Shown piece by piece: positions 27,333 to 36,761 of a stretch of DNA of 64,000 nt (its first letter is position 1; each line of letters begins with the position of its first letter). Under the pieces are notes generated by a model. It saw only the letters and a list, made by a program, of their open reading frames with translations. It did no database searches and was not told the origin of the DNA. A program made the translations under genes and the position numbers. The stretch is taken from positions 62,001-126,000 of the forward strand of contig NZ_QFYS01000002.1 in NCBI RefSeq assembly GCF_003254525.1, given 5' to 3'. Origin of the DNA: Phenylobacterium kunshanense (lineage in GTDB: Bacteria; Pseudomonadota; Alphaproteobacteria; Caulobacterales; Caulobacteraceae).

Positions 27333-29516
27333 CTATCCGGGCGGGCCGCCGCCACCGCCGAAGTCGAAGCCCGGGTCGCGCGCCTTGCCGCCGCCGAAGG
27401 TATAGGTGAAGCCGACGAAGACGCCGCGATGCCGCGCCTTGTAATGCTCCACATCCCTGAACGCGGGCGTGTCGATGATCCGCTTGAACTCCAGCGTGCC
27501 GAGCAGGTCCTGGGCGGTGACCAGGAAGGACAGCTGGTCGCTCACCTTGCGCCGATAGCCCAGGTTCAGCGCACCCTGCGGCTGCACATAGCCCTGCGGC
27601 GTCAGGCGCTTGCCGTTCAGGAAGCCGTTCACCTGCAGGAAGTCCCTGTCGGTGACCTGCCAGCTCAGGTTCGCCCGACCCGAGGCCGTGAAGGCGTCGC
27701 GCTGGCGGCTGCCGAAGCCCAGGCCCGCCGCGTCGATCTGGGTCCAGCCGACGTTGCCGCTGATGTTGTACGAGAGCTGCGGGAAGAGCTTGCCGTTGGC
27801 GACCACCTCCGCCCCTGCGCTGCGGCTTTCGCCAATATTGGCCTGGGTGACAAGGAACACCCCGTCGCCGATGTCGCGGGTGACATTGTTCACCGCGTCC
27901 CGGATGTCCCGATAATAGAAGGTGGCCTGATAGATCGCCCCGTTCTTCCGGTACTGATAGCCCAGCTCGAAGGAGTCGGTCTGCTGCGGCTTCAGGTCGG
28001 GGTTGCCGGACGAGAAGTTCTGCTGATCCTGGTAGCGGCGGAAGGGGTTGTAGTCCGTCGGCTGGGGCCGCTGGATCCGGCGACTGTAGCTGGCGGTCAG
28101 CTTCTGCGCCTCGGTGAGCTCGTAGTTCAGGTGCAGTGACGGATAGACGCTGACGTCGTCGTTCCTGGCCGTGATCGCCTGGGTCACACTGTTGATGTCG
28201 ATGGTCACCGCCTCGAGCCGCAGGCCGGCCAGGGCTGTCAGCTTGCCGAACGGGCGCTCGTAGGTGCCGTACAGCGCGTGGACCTGCTGGTCGAACCTGT
28301 AGCTGTTTGACAGTTGAGCGTTGGGGGTCGCCGTCGCTTCGTTCGGGCCCCGGACGCCCAGGGTGTCGTAGTCGTTGTCGTCGGCGTCGAGGCTGTAGCC
28401 CAGCTTGAGCTTATGCCCCTCACCCATGGGCCGCGTGTATTCGACCTTGGCCGTGGTCTTCCAGAACAGGTTCACCTGGTCCTGGGCCTCGTAGAACCCT
28501 GGGCCGGCCGGGATCCGGTCGACATAGGCGGAGTCCCGCTCAAAGGCCGTCCTGTTGCGCTCGCGGCCGAGGTCGATGTCGAGCTGGTGGTCGTCGCCGA
28601 AGACGTGGCGGTAGCGCAGGGTCCCGGCCAGGGTCGGCCGCTCCTGGCTGGCGCTGCCCAACCGGTCGTAGCCGCGCGTCACGATCCCGGCGCCCGAGAC
28701 CTGGTCGAAAGCCTCGAAGCTGCGGTCGGCGAAGTCGACGTTGGTGTAGCGCAGCTCCAGCGAGACCCGGTCGTCGTCGGTGATGTCGTAGTCCAGGCCC
28801 CCGCGGAGGTTCTGCACGTTCACCCGCCCCCGGCCCGTGCCCTGCTGCAGGCTGCGGATCGTCCCGCCCGCCGGGTCCGTCGCCTCCCGCTCGCGCGTAT
28901 AGGTCTGCTTGATGGAGTCGTGGCGCAGGCTGGCGTCGCCCGACAGGGTCAGCTTGCCATCGCGGTACGAGGCGCTGACGCCGCCGTTCTGGCGCCCTTG
29001 CGAGCCGACGTTGGCCCGCACCGAGCCGTTCGCGCCGGCCTTTCGGGTCTTCTTGGTCACCAGGTTGATGATCCCGCCGCTGCCGTTGGGGTCGAAGGCG
29101 GCCGAGGGGTTGGTGATCACCTCCACGCGGTCGATCTGGTCCGCAGGCAGGTTCTGCAGCGCCTGGGCGCGGGTGTCCCCCTGGAACATGCCCGAGGGCT
29201 TGCCGTCGATCAGGATGGTGACGTTGGTGTCGCCGCGCAGCGCCACATTGCCCTGCACGTCCACCTCCAGCGACGGCACATTGCGCAGGGCGTCGCTGAT
29301 CGAGCCGGCGCTGGTCTGCAGATCGTTGGCGACGCTGTAGCTCTGGCGGTCGATGGAGGTCCGCACCGGCGGCGGCGCTCCCTCGATTCTCACTTCACCC
29401 ACGGTGGGCGGCGCGGCTTGCCCCTTGGCGGCAGGCGCGGCCGACGGCTGGGCCATGGCGCAGGTCGCGGAGATCGCCGTGGCCGCGGTCGCCAGCCAGA
29501 TGGTACGCTTGAGCAA
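27333..29516 (-). CDS. TonB-dependent outer-membrane receptor
   Basis: A signal peptide (LKRTIWLATAATAISATCAMAQ) is followed by a plug domain with SDALRNVPSLEVDVQGNVAL, NVTILIDGKPSGMFQGD and the conserved IDRVEVITNPSAAFDPNGSG. The rest of the 727 residues is a beta barrel of the OMP_b-brl_3 type, rich in aromatic/polar alternation. It ends FVGFTYTFGGG plus a Gly/Pro tail instead of a terminal aromatic. Ligand unknown. It is divergent from a carboxylesterase gene, with an AT-rich region between. Confidence 0.93.
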   Translation of the reverse strand: MLKRTIWLATAATAISATCAMAQPSAAPAAKGQAAPPTVGEVRIEGAPPPVRTSIDRQSYSVANDLQTSAGSISDALRNVPSLEVDVQGNVALRGDTNVTILIDGKPSGMFQGDTRAQALQNLPADQIDRVEVITNPSAAFDPNGSGGIINLVTKKTRKAGANGSVRANVGSQGRQNGGVSASYRDGKLTLSGDASLRHDSIKQTYTREREATDPAGGTIRSLQQGTGRGRVNVQNLRGGLDYDITDDDRVSLELRYTNVDFADRSFEAFDQVSGAGIVTRGYDRLGSASQERPTLAGTLRYRHVFGDDHQLDIDLGRERNRTAFERDSAYVDRIPAGPGFYEAQDQVNLFWKTTAKVEYTRPMGEGHKLKLGYSLDADDNDYDTLGVRGPNEATATPNAQLSNSYRFDQQVHALYGTYERPFGKLTALAGLRLEAVTIDINSVTQAITARNDDVSVYPSLHLNYELTEAQKLTASYSRRIQRPQPTDYNPFRRYQDQQNFSSGNPDLKPQQTDSFELGYQYRKNGAIYQATFYYRDIRDAVNNVTRDIGDGVFLVTQANIGESRSAGAEVVANGKLFPQLSYNISGNVGWTQIDAAGLGFGSRQRDAFTASGRANLSWQVTDRDFLQVNGFLNGKRLTPQGYVQPQGALNLGYRRKVSDQLSFLVTAQDLLGTLEFKRIIDTPAFRDVEHYKARHRGVFVGFTYTFGGGKARDPGFDFGGGGGPPG

Positions 29517-29654
29517 AGAACGATCCCCAAATCAGTTCTTGGATTACATTTGTAAATATCAACTATTGGGCGCAGCGGAAGCCGTCAAGCGTCATAGTTG
29601 AGAAGCGCGAAAAGGGCCGGCAATCCCGGCCGAAACATGGCGGAGGCATCGGGA

Positions 29655-31184
29655 ATGCGACGGACGGCGGTTTGGGCGCGATGGAGCTTGGGCCTATCGG
29701 CGCTGTTGCTGTCGGCCGGCGCCGCGCTCGCCCAGGCGCCGGTCACCGTGAGGGTCGAGACAGGCCTGCTCGCCGGCGAGGCCACGGACCGCGCGAATAT
29801 CTTCCGCAACATCCCGTTCGCGGCCGCACCAGTCGGCGATCTGCGCTGGGCGCCGCCGAGGCCGGCGCCGAAGTGGGCCGGCGCGCGCGACGCCACCAAG
29901 GCCGGCCCGTCCTGCCCGCAGGTGATGAACGCCGACGGCTCGCCCAACCTCGGCAGCGCGAACGGCCCGACGTCCGAGGATTGCCTGCAGCTCAACGTCT
30001 TCGCGCCCAAGGGAGCCAAGGCCGCGCCGGTCATGGTCTGGCTGCACGGCGGCGGACACCGCACCGGCGCAGGCTGGATCTACGACGGCCAGAACTTCGC
30101 GCGGGACGGGGTGGTGCTGGTGGCGATCAACTACCGCCTGGGCGCCCTGGGCTACTTCGCCCATCCGGCCCTGACAAAGGCCGCGGGCCGCGAGCCCACG
30201 GGCAACTTCGGCCTGATGGACCAGATCGCGGCGCTGAAGTGGGTGCAGCGGAATATCCGCGCCTTCGGCGGCGATCCGAAGAATGTCACCGTCTTCGGCG
30301 AGAGCGCGGGCGGCGTCAGCACCCTGGCGCTGCTGGCGACCCCGGCCGCCAAGGGCCTCTACCACAAGGCCATCGTCCAGAGTGGCGTCGGCTGGTTCGA
30401 GCCCGTGAGACTGGCGCAGAAGGAGACCCAGGGCCTCGCGGCGTTGGAGAAGGCCGGCGTCGCCCGCTCCGCCACGGCCGCGGATCTGCGCGCTCTGCCG
30501 GTCGAGACGCTGGTCGGGCTGGAAGGCGAGCCGCAGCCCTTCGTCGACGGCCGGCTGATGAAGCAGACCGCCACCCAGGCCCTGGCCCGCGGCGCCTTCG
30601 CCGACGTGCCGCTGATCATCGGGGCCAACTCGGGCGAGGATTCGCTGCTGGGCTTCCGGCCGCTGGGCGCCCAGGCCGCCGCCCTCGTGCCGCCGGCGGT
30701 GAAACCGTACTACGCCGATGAGGCCGCGAAGGGCGACGACACCCTGGCCCGCGCCGTCTTCACCGACCGCGTCTTCGTCGCTCCCGCCCGCTGGGTCGCG
30801 GCGGCCGCATCCGGCGGCAAGCCGGCCTGGCTCTATCATTTCTCCTACGTCGGCTCCCGGTTCCGGCCGATGCTGACCCGCGCCGCCCATGCAGCCGAGA
30901 TCCAGTACGTGTTCGAATACTGGGGTCGCCGCACGCCAATCAGCGCGGTCAGCGCCGACGACAGGGCGATGGCGGGCCTGATGCACGCCTGCTGGGTCGC
31001 CTTCGCCAAGGCCGGGGCGCCGACCTGCGGGACGGAAGCCTGGCCGGCCTACGATCCCAAGGCCGATATCCTCATGGAGTTCGGCTCGCCCGGCGGCCTC
31101 CGCGCCAACTTCCGCAAACCCCAGCTCGACGCCCAGCAGGCTCAGGCCCTGCCGACGCTTGGCCTGGAAAAGACTCCGAACTGA
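29655..31184 (+). CDS. Secreted type-B carboxylesterase
   Basis: The 509-residue protein has a signal peptide (MRRTAVWARWSLGLSALLLS, cleavage near AQA) and a type-B esterase fold. Seen are FRNIPFAAAPVGDLRWAPPR, EDCLQLNVFAP, the oxyanion-hole MVWLHGGGHRTGA, and the nucleophile elbow VFGESAGGVSTLALL. It hydrolyses esters in the periplasm or outside; substrate unknown. ATG 29655 is chosen for GGAGG at 8 bases. A paralogue lies at 47887-49380. Confidence 0.92.
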   Translation: MRRTAVWARWSLGLSALLLSAGAALAQAPVTVRVETGLLAGEATDRANIFRNIPFAAAPVGDLRWAPPRPAPKWAGARDATKAGPSCPQVMNADGSPNLGSANGPTSEDCLQLNVFAPKGAKAAPVMVWLHGGGHRTGAGWIYDGQNFARDGVVLVAINYRLGALGYFAHPALTKAAGREPTGNFGLMDQIAALKWVQRNIRAFGGDPKNVTVFGESAGGVSTLALLATPAAKGLYHKAIVQSGVGWFEPVRLAQKETQGLAALEKAGVARSATAADLRALPVETLVGLEGEPQPFVDGRLMKQTATQALARGAFADVPLIIGANSGEDSLLGFRPLGAQAAALVPPAVKPYYADEAAKGDDTLARAVFTDRVFVAPARWVAAAASGGKPAWLYHFSYVGSRFRPMLTRAAHAAEIQYVFEYWGRRTPISAVSADDRAMAGLMHACWVAFAKAGAPTCGTEAWPAYDPKADILMEFGSPGGLRANFRKPQLDAQQAQALPTLGLEKTPN

Positions 31185-31226
31185 CTCGGCCGTGGGGCGT
31201 TCGAGTCCGGAATCCGGAGTCTCCCC

Positions 31227-32096
31227 ATGGCTACTCGTCCGACCTGGCAGGGCTATCTGCGCCTCTCGCTCGTGAGCTGCCCCGTGGCGCTCTACACCGC
31301 CACCTCGCGCACCAGCGACGTCAGCTTCAACATGCTCCACAAGGAGACGATGAACCGGATCCGCATGATCCCCACGGATCCGGAGACCGGCCCCGTCGAC
31401 CGCGCCGACATCGTCAAGGGCTACGAGATCGAGAAGGGCCACTACGTCGTCGTCACGGACGAGGAGATCAAGAACGTCCGGCTGGAGACGACCCGCACCC
31501 TGGACATCGAACGGTTCGTGGACGAGGCCGACATCGACCGCCTCTACTGGAACGACCCCTACTACCTTGCGCCTGACGGCGACATGGCGGTGGAAGCCTT
31601 CACGGTCATCCGCCAGGCGATGGAGAAGGCCGGCAAGGTCGCCCTCGGCCGCCTGGTGATGCACCAGCGCGAACGGCTGATGGCGCTGGAGCCGCGCGAC
31701 CGGGGCATCGTGGCCTACACCCTGCGCTCCAACCGCGAGGTGCGCGACGCGGGCGAGGTGTTCGACAGCATCCCGGCCCACAAGCCTCCGGCCGCCATGG
31801 TCGACATCGCCGCCAGGATCATCGAGCAGCAGGAAGGCCCCTTCGACCCCAGCCAGTTCAACGACCGCTACGAGGACGCCCTGCGCGCGCTGATCCGCGA
31901 GAAGGAGAAGGGCCACGGCGTCAAGAAGGTCGAGGAGCCTCGCGAAGCCGAGGTCATCGATCTGATGGAGGCCCTGAAGCGCAGCCTCGGCGGTGGCGAG
32001 CGACGCCGGGCGGCCGCGCGGACATCCACCCGCGCGGCGAGGCCCGCCGCGAAGAAGCCCGCCGGCAGGAAGGCGCCGACGAAGAAGCGCGCGTGA
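31227..32096 (+). CDS. ku: Ku protein (non-homologous end joining)
   Basis: Bacterial Ku homodimers bind DNA ends and recruit LigD. The 289-residue protein has the core start RPTWQGYLRLSLVSCPVALY, then VKGYEIEKGHYVVVTDEEI and PYYLAPDGD. The C-terminal tail of about 40 residues is Lys/Arg/Ala-rich (ARPAAKKPAGRKAPTKKRA), a DNA-binding extension known in some bacterial Ku proteins. ligD lies about 12 kb downstream on the same strand, so both NHEJ parts are in this window. Confidence 0.96.
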   Translation: MATRPTWQGYLRLSLVSCPVALYTATSRTSDVSFNMLHKETMNRIRMIPTDPETGPVDRADIVKGYEIEKGHYVVVTDEEIKNVRLETTRTLDIERFVDEADIDRLYWNDPYYLAPDGDMAVEAFTVIRQAMEKAGKVALGRLVMHQRERLMALEPRDRGIVAYTLRSNREVRDAGEVFDSIPAHKPPAAMVDIAARIIEQQEGPFDPSQFNDRYEDALRALIREKEKGHGVKKVEEPREAEVIDLMEALKRSLGGGERRRAAARTSTRAARPAAKKPAGRKAPTKKRA

Positions 32097-32100
32097 ACGC

Positions 32101-33072
32101 CTACAGCCGTCCCATCTGCTCCAGCAGGCGGGCCCCGCCGACGATGGCCGGATAGGGATGCGCCACGAGGAAGGTCGGGATCGTCTGCACGTAGTCGCTG
32201 AGGCGTCCCTTGGCCTCGAAGCGGGCGCGGAAGGGCCCGGCGGCGAGGCGCTCGGCGATACGCGGCGCGATGCCGCCCGACACGTAGACGCCGCCGCGCG
32301 CGCCATAGGTCAGGGCCAGGTCGCCCGCCACCGAACCCAGGATGGCCCCGAACCGGTCCAGGGTCGCGGCCGCCAACGGGTCGCCCACCAAGCCTTCCTT
32401 GGTGACTGCCATCTCGTCGGCCAGTTCCGGCGCCTTGCCCGCCTGCTCGGCGAGGCAGACGTAGAGGTCGTATAGCCCCTGCCCGGACAGGAGCCGTTCG
32501 ATCGATACGCGGCCGTAACGCTCGCGCAGGCGCGCCCAGACCGCGACCTCCACCTCGTCGGTGGGCGCGAAGGCGGCGTGGCCGCCCTCGGCCGAGATCG
32601 GGACGTCCCCGCGGGGGCTGCGCGCCAGGGCGGCGACGCCGAAGCCGGTGCCAGCCCCCAGGGCCACGATCGGGCAGTCATGGGCGCCCCGCCCAAGGTT
32701 CGGTCCCAGCGCCCGCAGGTCCGCGCCGTCGAACAGGGGGCATGCCACGGCCTGCGCGGCGAAATCATTGATCAGCCGCACGGCCTCGAAGCCGAACTCC
32801 GAGATCAGGTCGCCCTCCGAGACGCGCCAGTCCAGGTTGGTGAACTCAATCTCCCCGTCGACCACCGGCCCCGCGACCGCGATGACCGCGCGGGGCGGCC
32901 GCTTCCGGCCCATGGTGGCCTGAAGGTACTCGGCGATGACGGCCGCCAGGCTGGGGTAGTCACGGCTGGAGAACGACCGGGGGTGACGGATATGTCCCTG
33001 CGGGTCGACCAGGGCGAGCCGGGCGTTGGTGCCCCCCACGTCGCCGACGAGACCTGTCCACTGGATGCCCAT
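32101..33072 (-). CDS. glk: Glucokinase
   Basis: Glk phosphorylates glucose with ATP to feed the Entner-Doudoroff pathway. The 323-residue protein starts IQWTGLVGDVGGTNARLALV (phosphate loop). It has FTNLDWRVSEGDLI, the catalytic INDFAAQA region, ALGAGTGFGVAAL, and EGGHAAFAPTDEVE. It is the last gene of pgl-edd-glk; its ATG overlaps the edd stop by one base. Confidence 0.95.
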   Translation of the reverse strand: MGIQWTGLVGDVGGTNARLALVDPQGHIRHPRSFSSRDYPSLAAVIAEYLQATMGRKRPPRAVIAVAGPVVDGEIEFTNLDWRVSEGDLISEFGFEAVRLINDFAAQAVACPLFDGADLRALGPNLGRGAHDCPIVALGAGTGFGVAALARSPRGDVPISAEGGHAAFAPTDEVEVAVWARLRERYGRVSIERLLSGQGLYDLYVCLAEQAGKAPELADEMAVTKEGLVGDPLAAATLDRFGAILGSVAGDLALTYGARGGVYVSGGIAPRIAERLAAGPFRARFEAKGRLSDYVQTIPTFLVAHPYPAIVGGARLLEQMGRL

Positions 33073-34883
33073 CAGGCCACCTCGAACAGCGAGCAGGCGC
33101 CTGCGTCGGCCGGGCCTGCGGCCCGCCGCATCCAGCCGAACAGCTCGCGGCCATACCCGGGCGTGGACGCTGGACGGGCGGCTCGGGGCCGAGCCATCAG
33201 CTCGCGCGGGTCGACCCGGATGTCGAGCGTCCCGGCCTCGGCGTCGAGTCGGATGACATCGCCGTCGCGGACATAGGCCAGCGGGCCGCCGACCGCGGCC
33301 TCGGCCGTCATGTGGATGGCGGCGGGCACCTTGCCGCTGGCGCCCGACATCCGGCCGTCGGTCACGAGGGCGACCTTGAAGCCCTTGTCCTGCTGGACGC
33401 CCAGGGCGGGGGTCAGGGAGTGGAGCTCGGGCATGCCGTTGGCCTGCGGCCCCTGGAACCGGACCACGGCGACGAAGTCGCGGTTCAGTTCGCCGCGCTT
33501 GTGGGCCGCCAGCAGCTCGTCCTGATCATCGAAGACCAGCGCGGGCGCCTCGACGATGCGGTGCTCGGGCTTCACGGCCGAAGTCTTGATGACGCCGCGT
33601 CCCAGCGGTCCAGAGAGCATCCGTATGCCACCTTCGGCCTGAAACGGATCGTCCACCGGGCGCAGGATCTCGCGGTCCAGGCTGGCCGCCGGCCCCTCGC
33701 GCCAGACGAGACGGTCGCCGTCGAGGAAGGGCTCCTGCTGGTAGCGGCGCAGGCCCGTTCCGGCGACCGTCTGCACATCGGCATGGGCGAGGCCCGCGTC
33801 GAGGAGCTGGCGGGTGACGAAGGCCATGCCGCCCGCCGCGTGGAAAGCGTTCACGTCCTCCGAGCCGTTCGGATAGACTCGCGCGATCAGCGGCGTGACG
33901 CGGCTGAGATCGTTGAAGTCCTCCCAGGTCACGAGCACGCCGGCGGCGCGGGCCATGGCCAGGATGTGCAGGGTGTGGTTCGTCGAGCCGCCGGTGGCCA
34001 GCAGGCCGGCCATGGCGTTCACCAGGCTCTTCTCGTCGATCACCGCCGCGAAGGGGGCGTAGTCGTTCCCACCGTCGCGAATCTCGATGGCGCGCTTGGC
34101 CGCGGCGGCGGTGAGGGCGTCGCGCAGGGGCGTGTTGGGCGAGACGAAGGCCGCGCCGGGCAGGTGCAGGCCGGTCATCTCCATCATCATCTGGTTGGAA
34201 TTGGCGGTGCCGTAGAAGGTGCAGGTGCCCGGCCCGTGGTAGCTCTTCATCTCGCTGTCGAGCAGCTCCTCGCGGGTAACCTTGCCCTCGGCGTAGAGAG
34301 CGCGGGTGCGGGCCTTCTCGGCGTTGGAGATCCCCGAGGTCATCGGGCCGCCTGGGACGAAGATGGTCGGCAGGTGCCCGAAGGCGGCCGCGCCGATGAA
34401 GAGCCCCGGCACGATCTTGTCGCAGATGCCCAGCATCAGGGCCGCGTCGAAGGCGTCATGGGTCAGGGCGATGGCCGTGCTCATCGCGATCACGTCGCGG
34501 GAGAACAGCGACAGCTCCATCCCGGGTCGCCCTTGCGTGACGCCGTCGCACATCGCCGGCACGCCGCCGGCGTACTGAGCTGTGCCGCCGACCTCGCGCG
34601 CGGCCTTGCGCAGGATGTCCGGGAACCGCTCGTACGGCTGGTGGGCCGAGAGCATGTCGTTGTAGGCCGAGACGATCGCGACGTTGGGGGCGGTCGGGTC
34701 CCGCATCCGCTGCTTGTCGCCGTCGGGCTGGGCCGCGAAGGCATGGGCCCAGTTGGCGCAGGACAGCTTGCCGCGCCCTGGACCTGCTTGGCGCGCGGAC
34801 TCCATCCGGGCCAGGTAGTCGGCGCGCGCCTCACGGCTTCGCTCCACGATCCGCTGGGTGACCTCGGCGGTGACGGGATGCAT
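33072..34883 (-). CDS. edd: Phosphogluconate dehydratase
   Basis: Edd dehydrates 6-phosphogluconate to KDPG, the key Entner-Doudoroff step. The 603-residue Fe-S dehydratase shows [40 protein letters not shown] with a cluster Cys, [14 protein letters not shown] with another, [20 protein letters not shown], and the C-terminal [20 protein letters not shown]. It lies 4 bases after pgl and runs into glk. No eda aldolase is seen in the window. Confidence 0.96.
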   Translation of the reverse strand: MHPVTAEVTQRIVERSREARADYLARMESARQAGPGRGKLSCANWAHAFAAQPDGDKQRMRDPTAPNVAIVSAYNDMLSAHQPYERFPDILRKAAREVGGTAQYAGGVPAMCDGVTQGRPGMELSLFSRDVIAMSTAIALTHDAFDAALMLGICDKIVPGLFIGAAAFGHLPTIFVPGGPMTSGISNAEKARTRALYAEGKVTREELLDSEMKSYHGPGTCTFYGTANSNQMMMEMTGLHLPGAAFVSPNTPLRDALTAAAAKRAIEIRDGGNDYAPFAAVIDEKSLVNAMAGLLATGGSTNHTLHILAMARAAGVLVTWEDFNDLSRVTPLIARVYPNGSEDVNAFHAAGGMAFVTRQLLDAGLAHADVQTVAGTGLRRYQQEPFLDGDRLVWREGPAASLDREILRPVDDPFQAEGGIRMLSGPLGRGVIKTSAVKPEHRIVEAPALVFDDQDELLAAHKRGELNRDFVAVVRFQGPQANGMPELHSLTPALGVQQDKGFKVALVTDGRMSGASGKVPAAIHMTAEAAVGGPLAYVRDGDVIRLDAEAGTLDIRVDPRELMARPRAARPASTPGYGRELFGWMRRAAGPADAGACSLFEVA

Positions 34884-34887
34884 CGGA

Positions 34888-35550
34888 TCAACCTCCGTCC
34901 GGCGTCCAGAGAATCCGGACCGGAACCTTCGACTGCCCGAGCAGCCGGGCGACGGGAAGGTCCGCGCCCGCCAGCGCCTGCTCGATGACCGCGCGCTTAG
35001 CCTCCCCGGCGATCAGAAGGAAGATGGCGCGCGCATCGAGCAACGCCCGGAGCGTCAGGGTGATCCGCGCGACAGGCGGCTTGCCGAGGCCGGCCGGAAC
35101 GGACCGGAGCATGTCCTTGGTGGCGAGGCCGTCCTGCAGGCCGGGATCGCCGGGGATCAGGGAGGCGATGTGTCCATCCTCGCCCATCCCCAGCATCACC
35201 GCGTCGAAGGGCGCGAGGGCGGTCAGCGCCTCGACCGCCGGCGGGGGCCACAGCGGCAGAAGGTGAGCCTTGGCGGCGCGCGCCTGGAACAGCCGTTCGC
35301 GCACCTGCCGGGCGTTGGAGGCTGGATCGGCCTCATCCACGCAACGCTCGTCCGACAGGGTGACCACGACCCGGGACCAGTCGACTGCGTCCGAGGCGGC
35401 CAACCGGTCGAAGACGGGGCCCGGCGAGCGCCCGCCCGTCGCCACCAGCGCCGCGCGGCCGCGCATCCTCAGCGCTTCCGCGAGCTGCGCTACGATCCCA
35501 TGGGCGGCCGCGTCGGCCAGGGCGCCGGCGTTGGGGTAGGTCTCGATCAT
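34888..35550 (-). CDS. pgl: 6-phosphogluconolactonase
   Basis: Pgl hydrolyses 6-phosphogluconolactone, the product of Zwf. The 220-residue DevB-type enzyme shows [54 protein letters not shown], and [19 protein letters not shown]. It is the first gene of pgl-edd-glk here. zwf, its usual upstream partner, is about 5.3 kb away on the same strand, separated by three opposite-strand genes. Confidence 0.95.
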   Translation of the reverse strand: MIETYPNAGALADAAAHGIVAQLAEALRMRGRAALVATGGRSPGPVFDRLAASDAVDWSRVVVTLSDERCVDEADPASNARQVRERLFQARAAKAHLLPLWPPPAVEALTALAPFDAVMLGMGEDGHIASLIPGDPGLQDGLATKDMLRSVPAGLGKPPVARITLTLRALLDARAIFLLIAGEAKRAVIEQALAGADLPVARLLGQSKVPVRILWTPDGG

Positions 35551-35698
35551 GCCGCCTTCCTAACGCACGCGAAGCCGGCAGGGCGCCGGGGAAGCTCACT
35601 TTTCGCCGTGACGCATGGAACCTGCGCGCCGCCCGGACGTCCTAGCCATGGATGTCAGGGCCGCTGCGATCCTCCTGGACAGCGGCGAGGAGTTCCCG

Positions 35699-36748
35699 AT
35701 GCGTATCGCTCAGGTCGCGCCGCTGTACGAAGCCGTGCCGCCGCGCCTCTACGGCGGGACCGAGCGGGTGGTGGCCCACCTGACGGACGCCCTCGTCGCC
35801 CTGGGTCACGACGTCACCCTCTTCAGCAGCGCCGACGCCCGGACGACGGCGCGACTGGCGGCCGTCCGCGATCAGGCGATCCGGCTGGACCCGGCTCCGC
35901 TCAAGTCGGATCTCGCGGCCCACCTGACCCTGCTCGCCGAAGTCCGCGCGCGCGCCGACGCGTTCGACGTGATCCACTTCCACACGGACATGCTCCAGTT
36001 CCCGATGTTCGAGACGATGGCCGGGCAGACGCTGACCACCCTGCACGGGCGCCTGGACCTGAAGGACCTGCCGGACGTCTATGCGCGCTGGCCGCAGTTT
36101 CCGCTGGTCTCGATCAGTGACGACCAGCGGCGGCCGCTGCCCTTCGCGAACTGGGCGGCGACGGTGCACCATGGTTTGCCTACCGATCTCTACGGCTACA
36201 GCGCGGCCGGCCAGGGCTATCTCGCCTTTCTGGGACGGATCTCGCCCGAGAAGCGCCCCGACCGCGCGATCGCGATCGCCAAGGCGGTCGGCCGGCCGCT
36301 GCGCATCGCCGCCAAGGTCGACAACGCAGACCGGGCCTATTTCGAGGACCGGATCGCTCCGCTGCTGGACCACCCCCTGGTGCGCTACATCGGCGAAATC
36401 GGCGACGTCGAGAAATCGGTCTTCCTCGGCGGCGCCGACGCGCTGCTGTTCCCCATCGACTGGCCCGAGCCCTTCGGCCTGGTGATGATCGAAGCCATGG
36501 CCTGCGGCACGCCCGTGATCGCCTGGGACAATGGTTCCGCGTCCGAGGTGGTCGAGCACGGTCTCACCGGGTTCCTGGTCCGATCCGAAGCCGAGGCTTG
36601 CGCGGCCGTGGAACGCCTTCCCGAGCTGGACCGCGCGGCGATCCGCGCCCGCTTCGAGGAACGCTTCTCCGCCTTGGCCATGGCCCGGCGCTACCTGGAG
36701 ATCTACGATCGCCTCCCCCAGGCCCGCCCCCTGACGGAGGCCGCCTGA
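35699..36748 (+). CDS. GT4-family glycosyltransferase
   Basis: The 349-residue GT-B enzyme starts MRIAQVAPLYEAVPPRLYGG and has FDVIHFHTDMLQFPMFE, the linker FLGRISPEKRPDRAIAIA, and the donor-site LFPIDWPEPFGLVMIEAMAC with the conserved E-x7-E. Sugar and acceptor are unknown, but the next two genes act on alpha-glucans. Start 35699 has GAGGAG just upstream; the frame is open earlier without a good RBS. Confidence 0.92.
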   Translation: MRIAQVAPLYEAVPPRLYGGTERVVAHLTDALVALGHDVTLFSSADARTTARLAAVRDQAIRLDPAPLKSDLAAHLTLLAEVRARADAFDVIHFHTDMLQFPMFETMAGQTLTTLHGRLDLKDLPDVYARWPQFPLVSISDDQRRPLPFANWAATVHHGLPTDLYGYSAAGQGYLAFLGRISPEKRPDRAIAIAKAVGRPLRIAAKVDNADRAYFEDRIAPLLDHPLVRYIGEIGDVEKSVFLGGADALLFPIDWPEPFGLVMIEAMACGTPVIAWDNGSASEVVEHGLTGFLVRSEAEACAAVERLPELDRAAIRARFEERFSALAMARRYLEIYDRLPQARPLTEAA

Positions 36749-36761
36749 CGACGAACCCGCG

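Noticed and set aside
29694-32306. 870-codon open frame antisense to the esterase and ku
   Set aside because: It spans two genes of clear function on the other strand and carries no recognisable domain.
33312-34988. 558-codon open frame antisense to edd
   Set aside because: Composition typical of an antisense frame; edd is certain.
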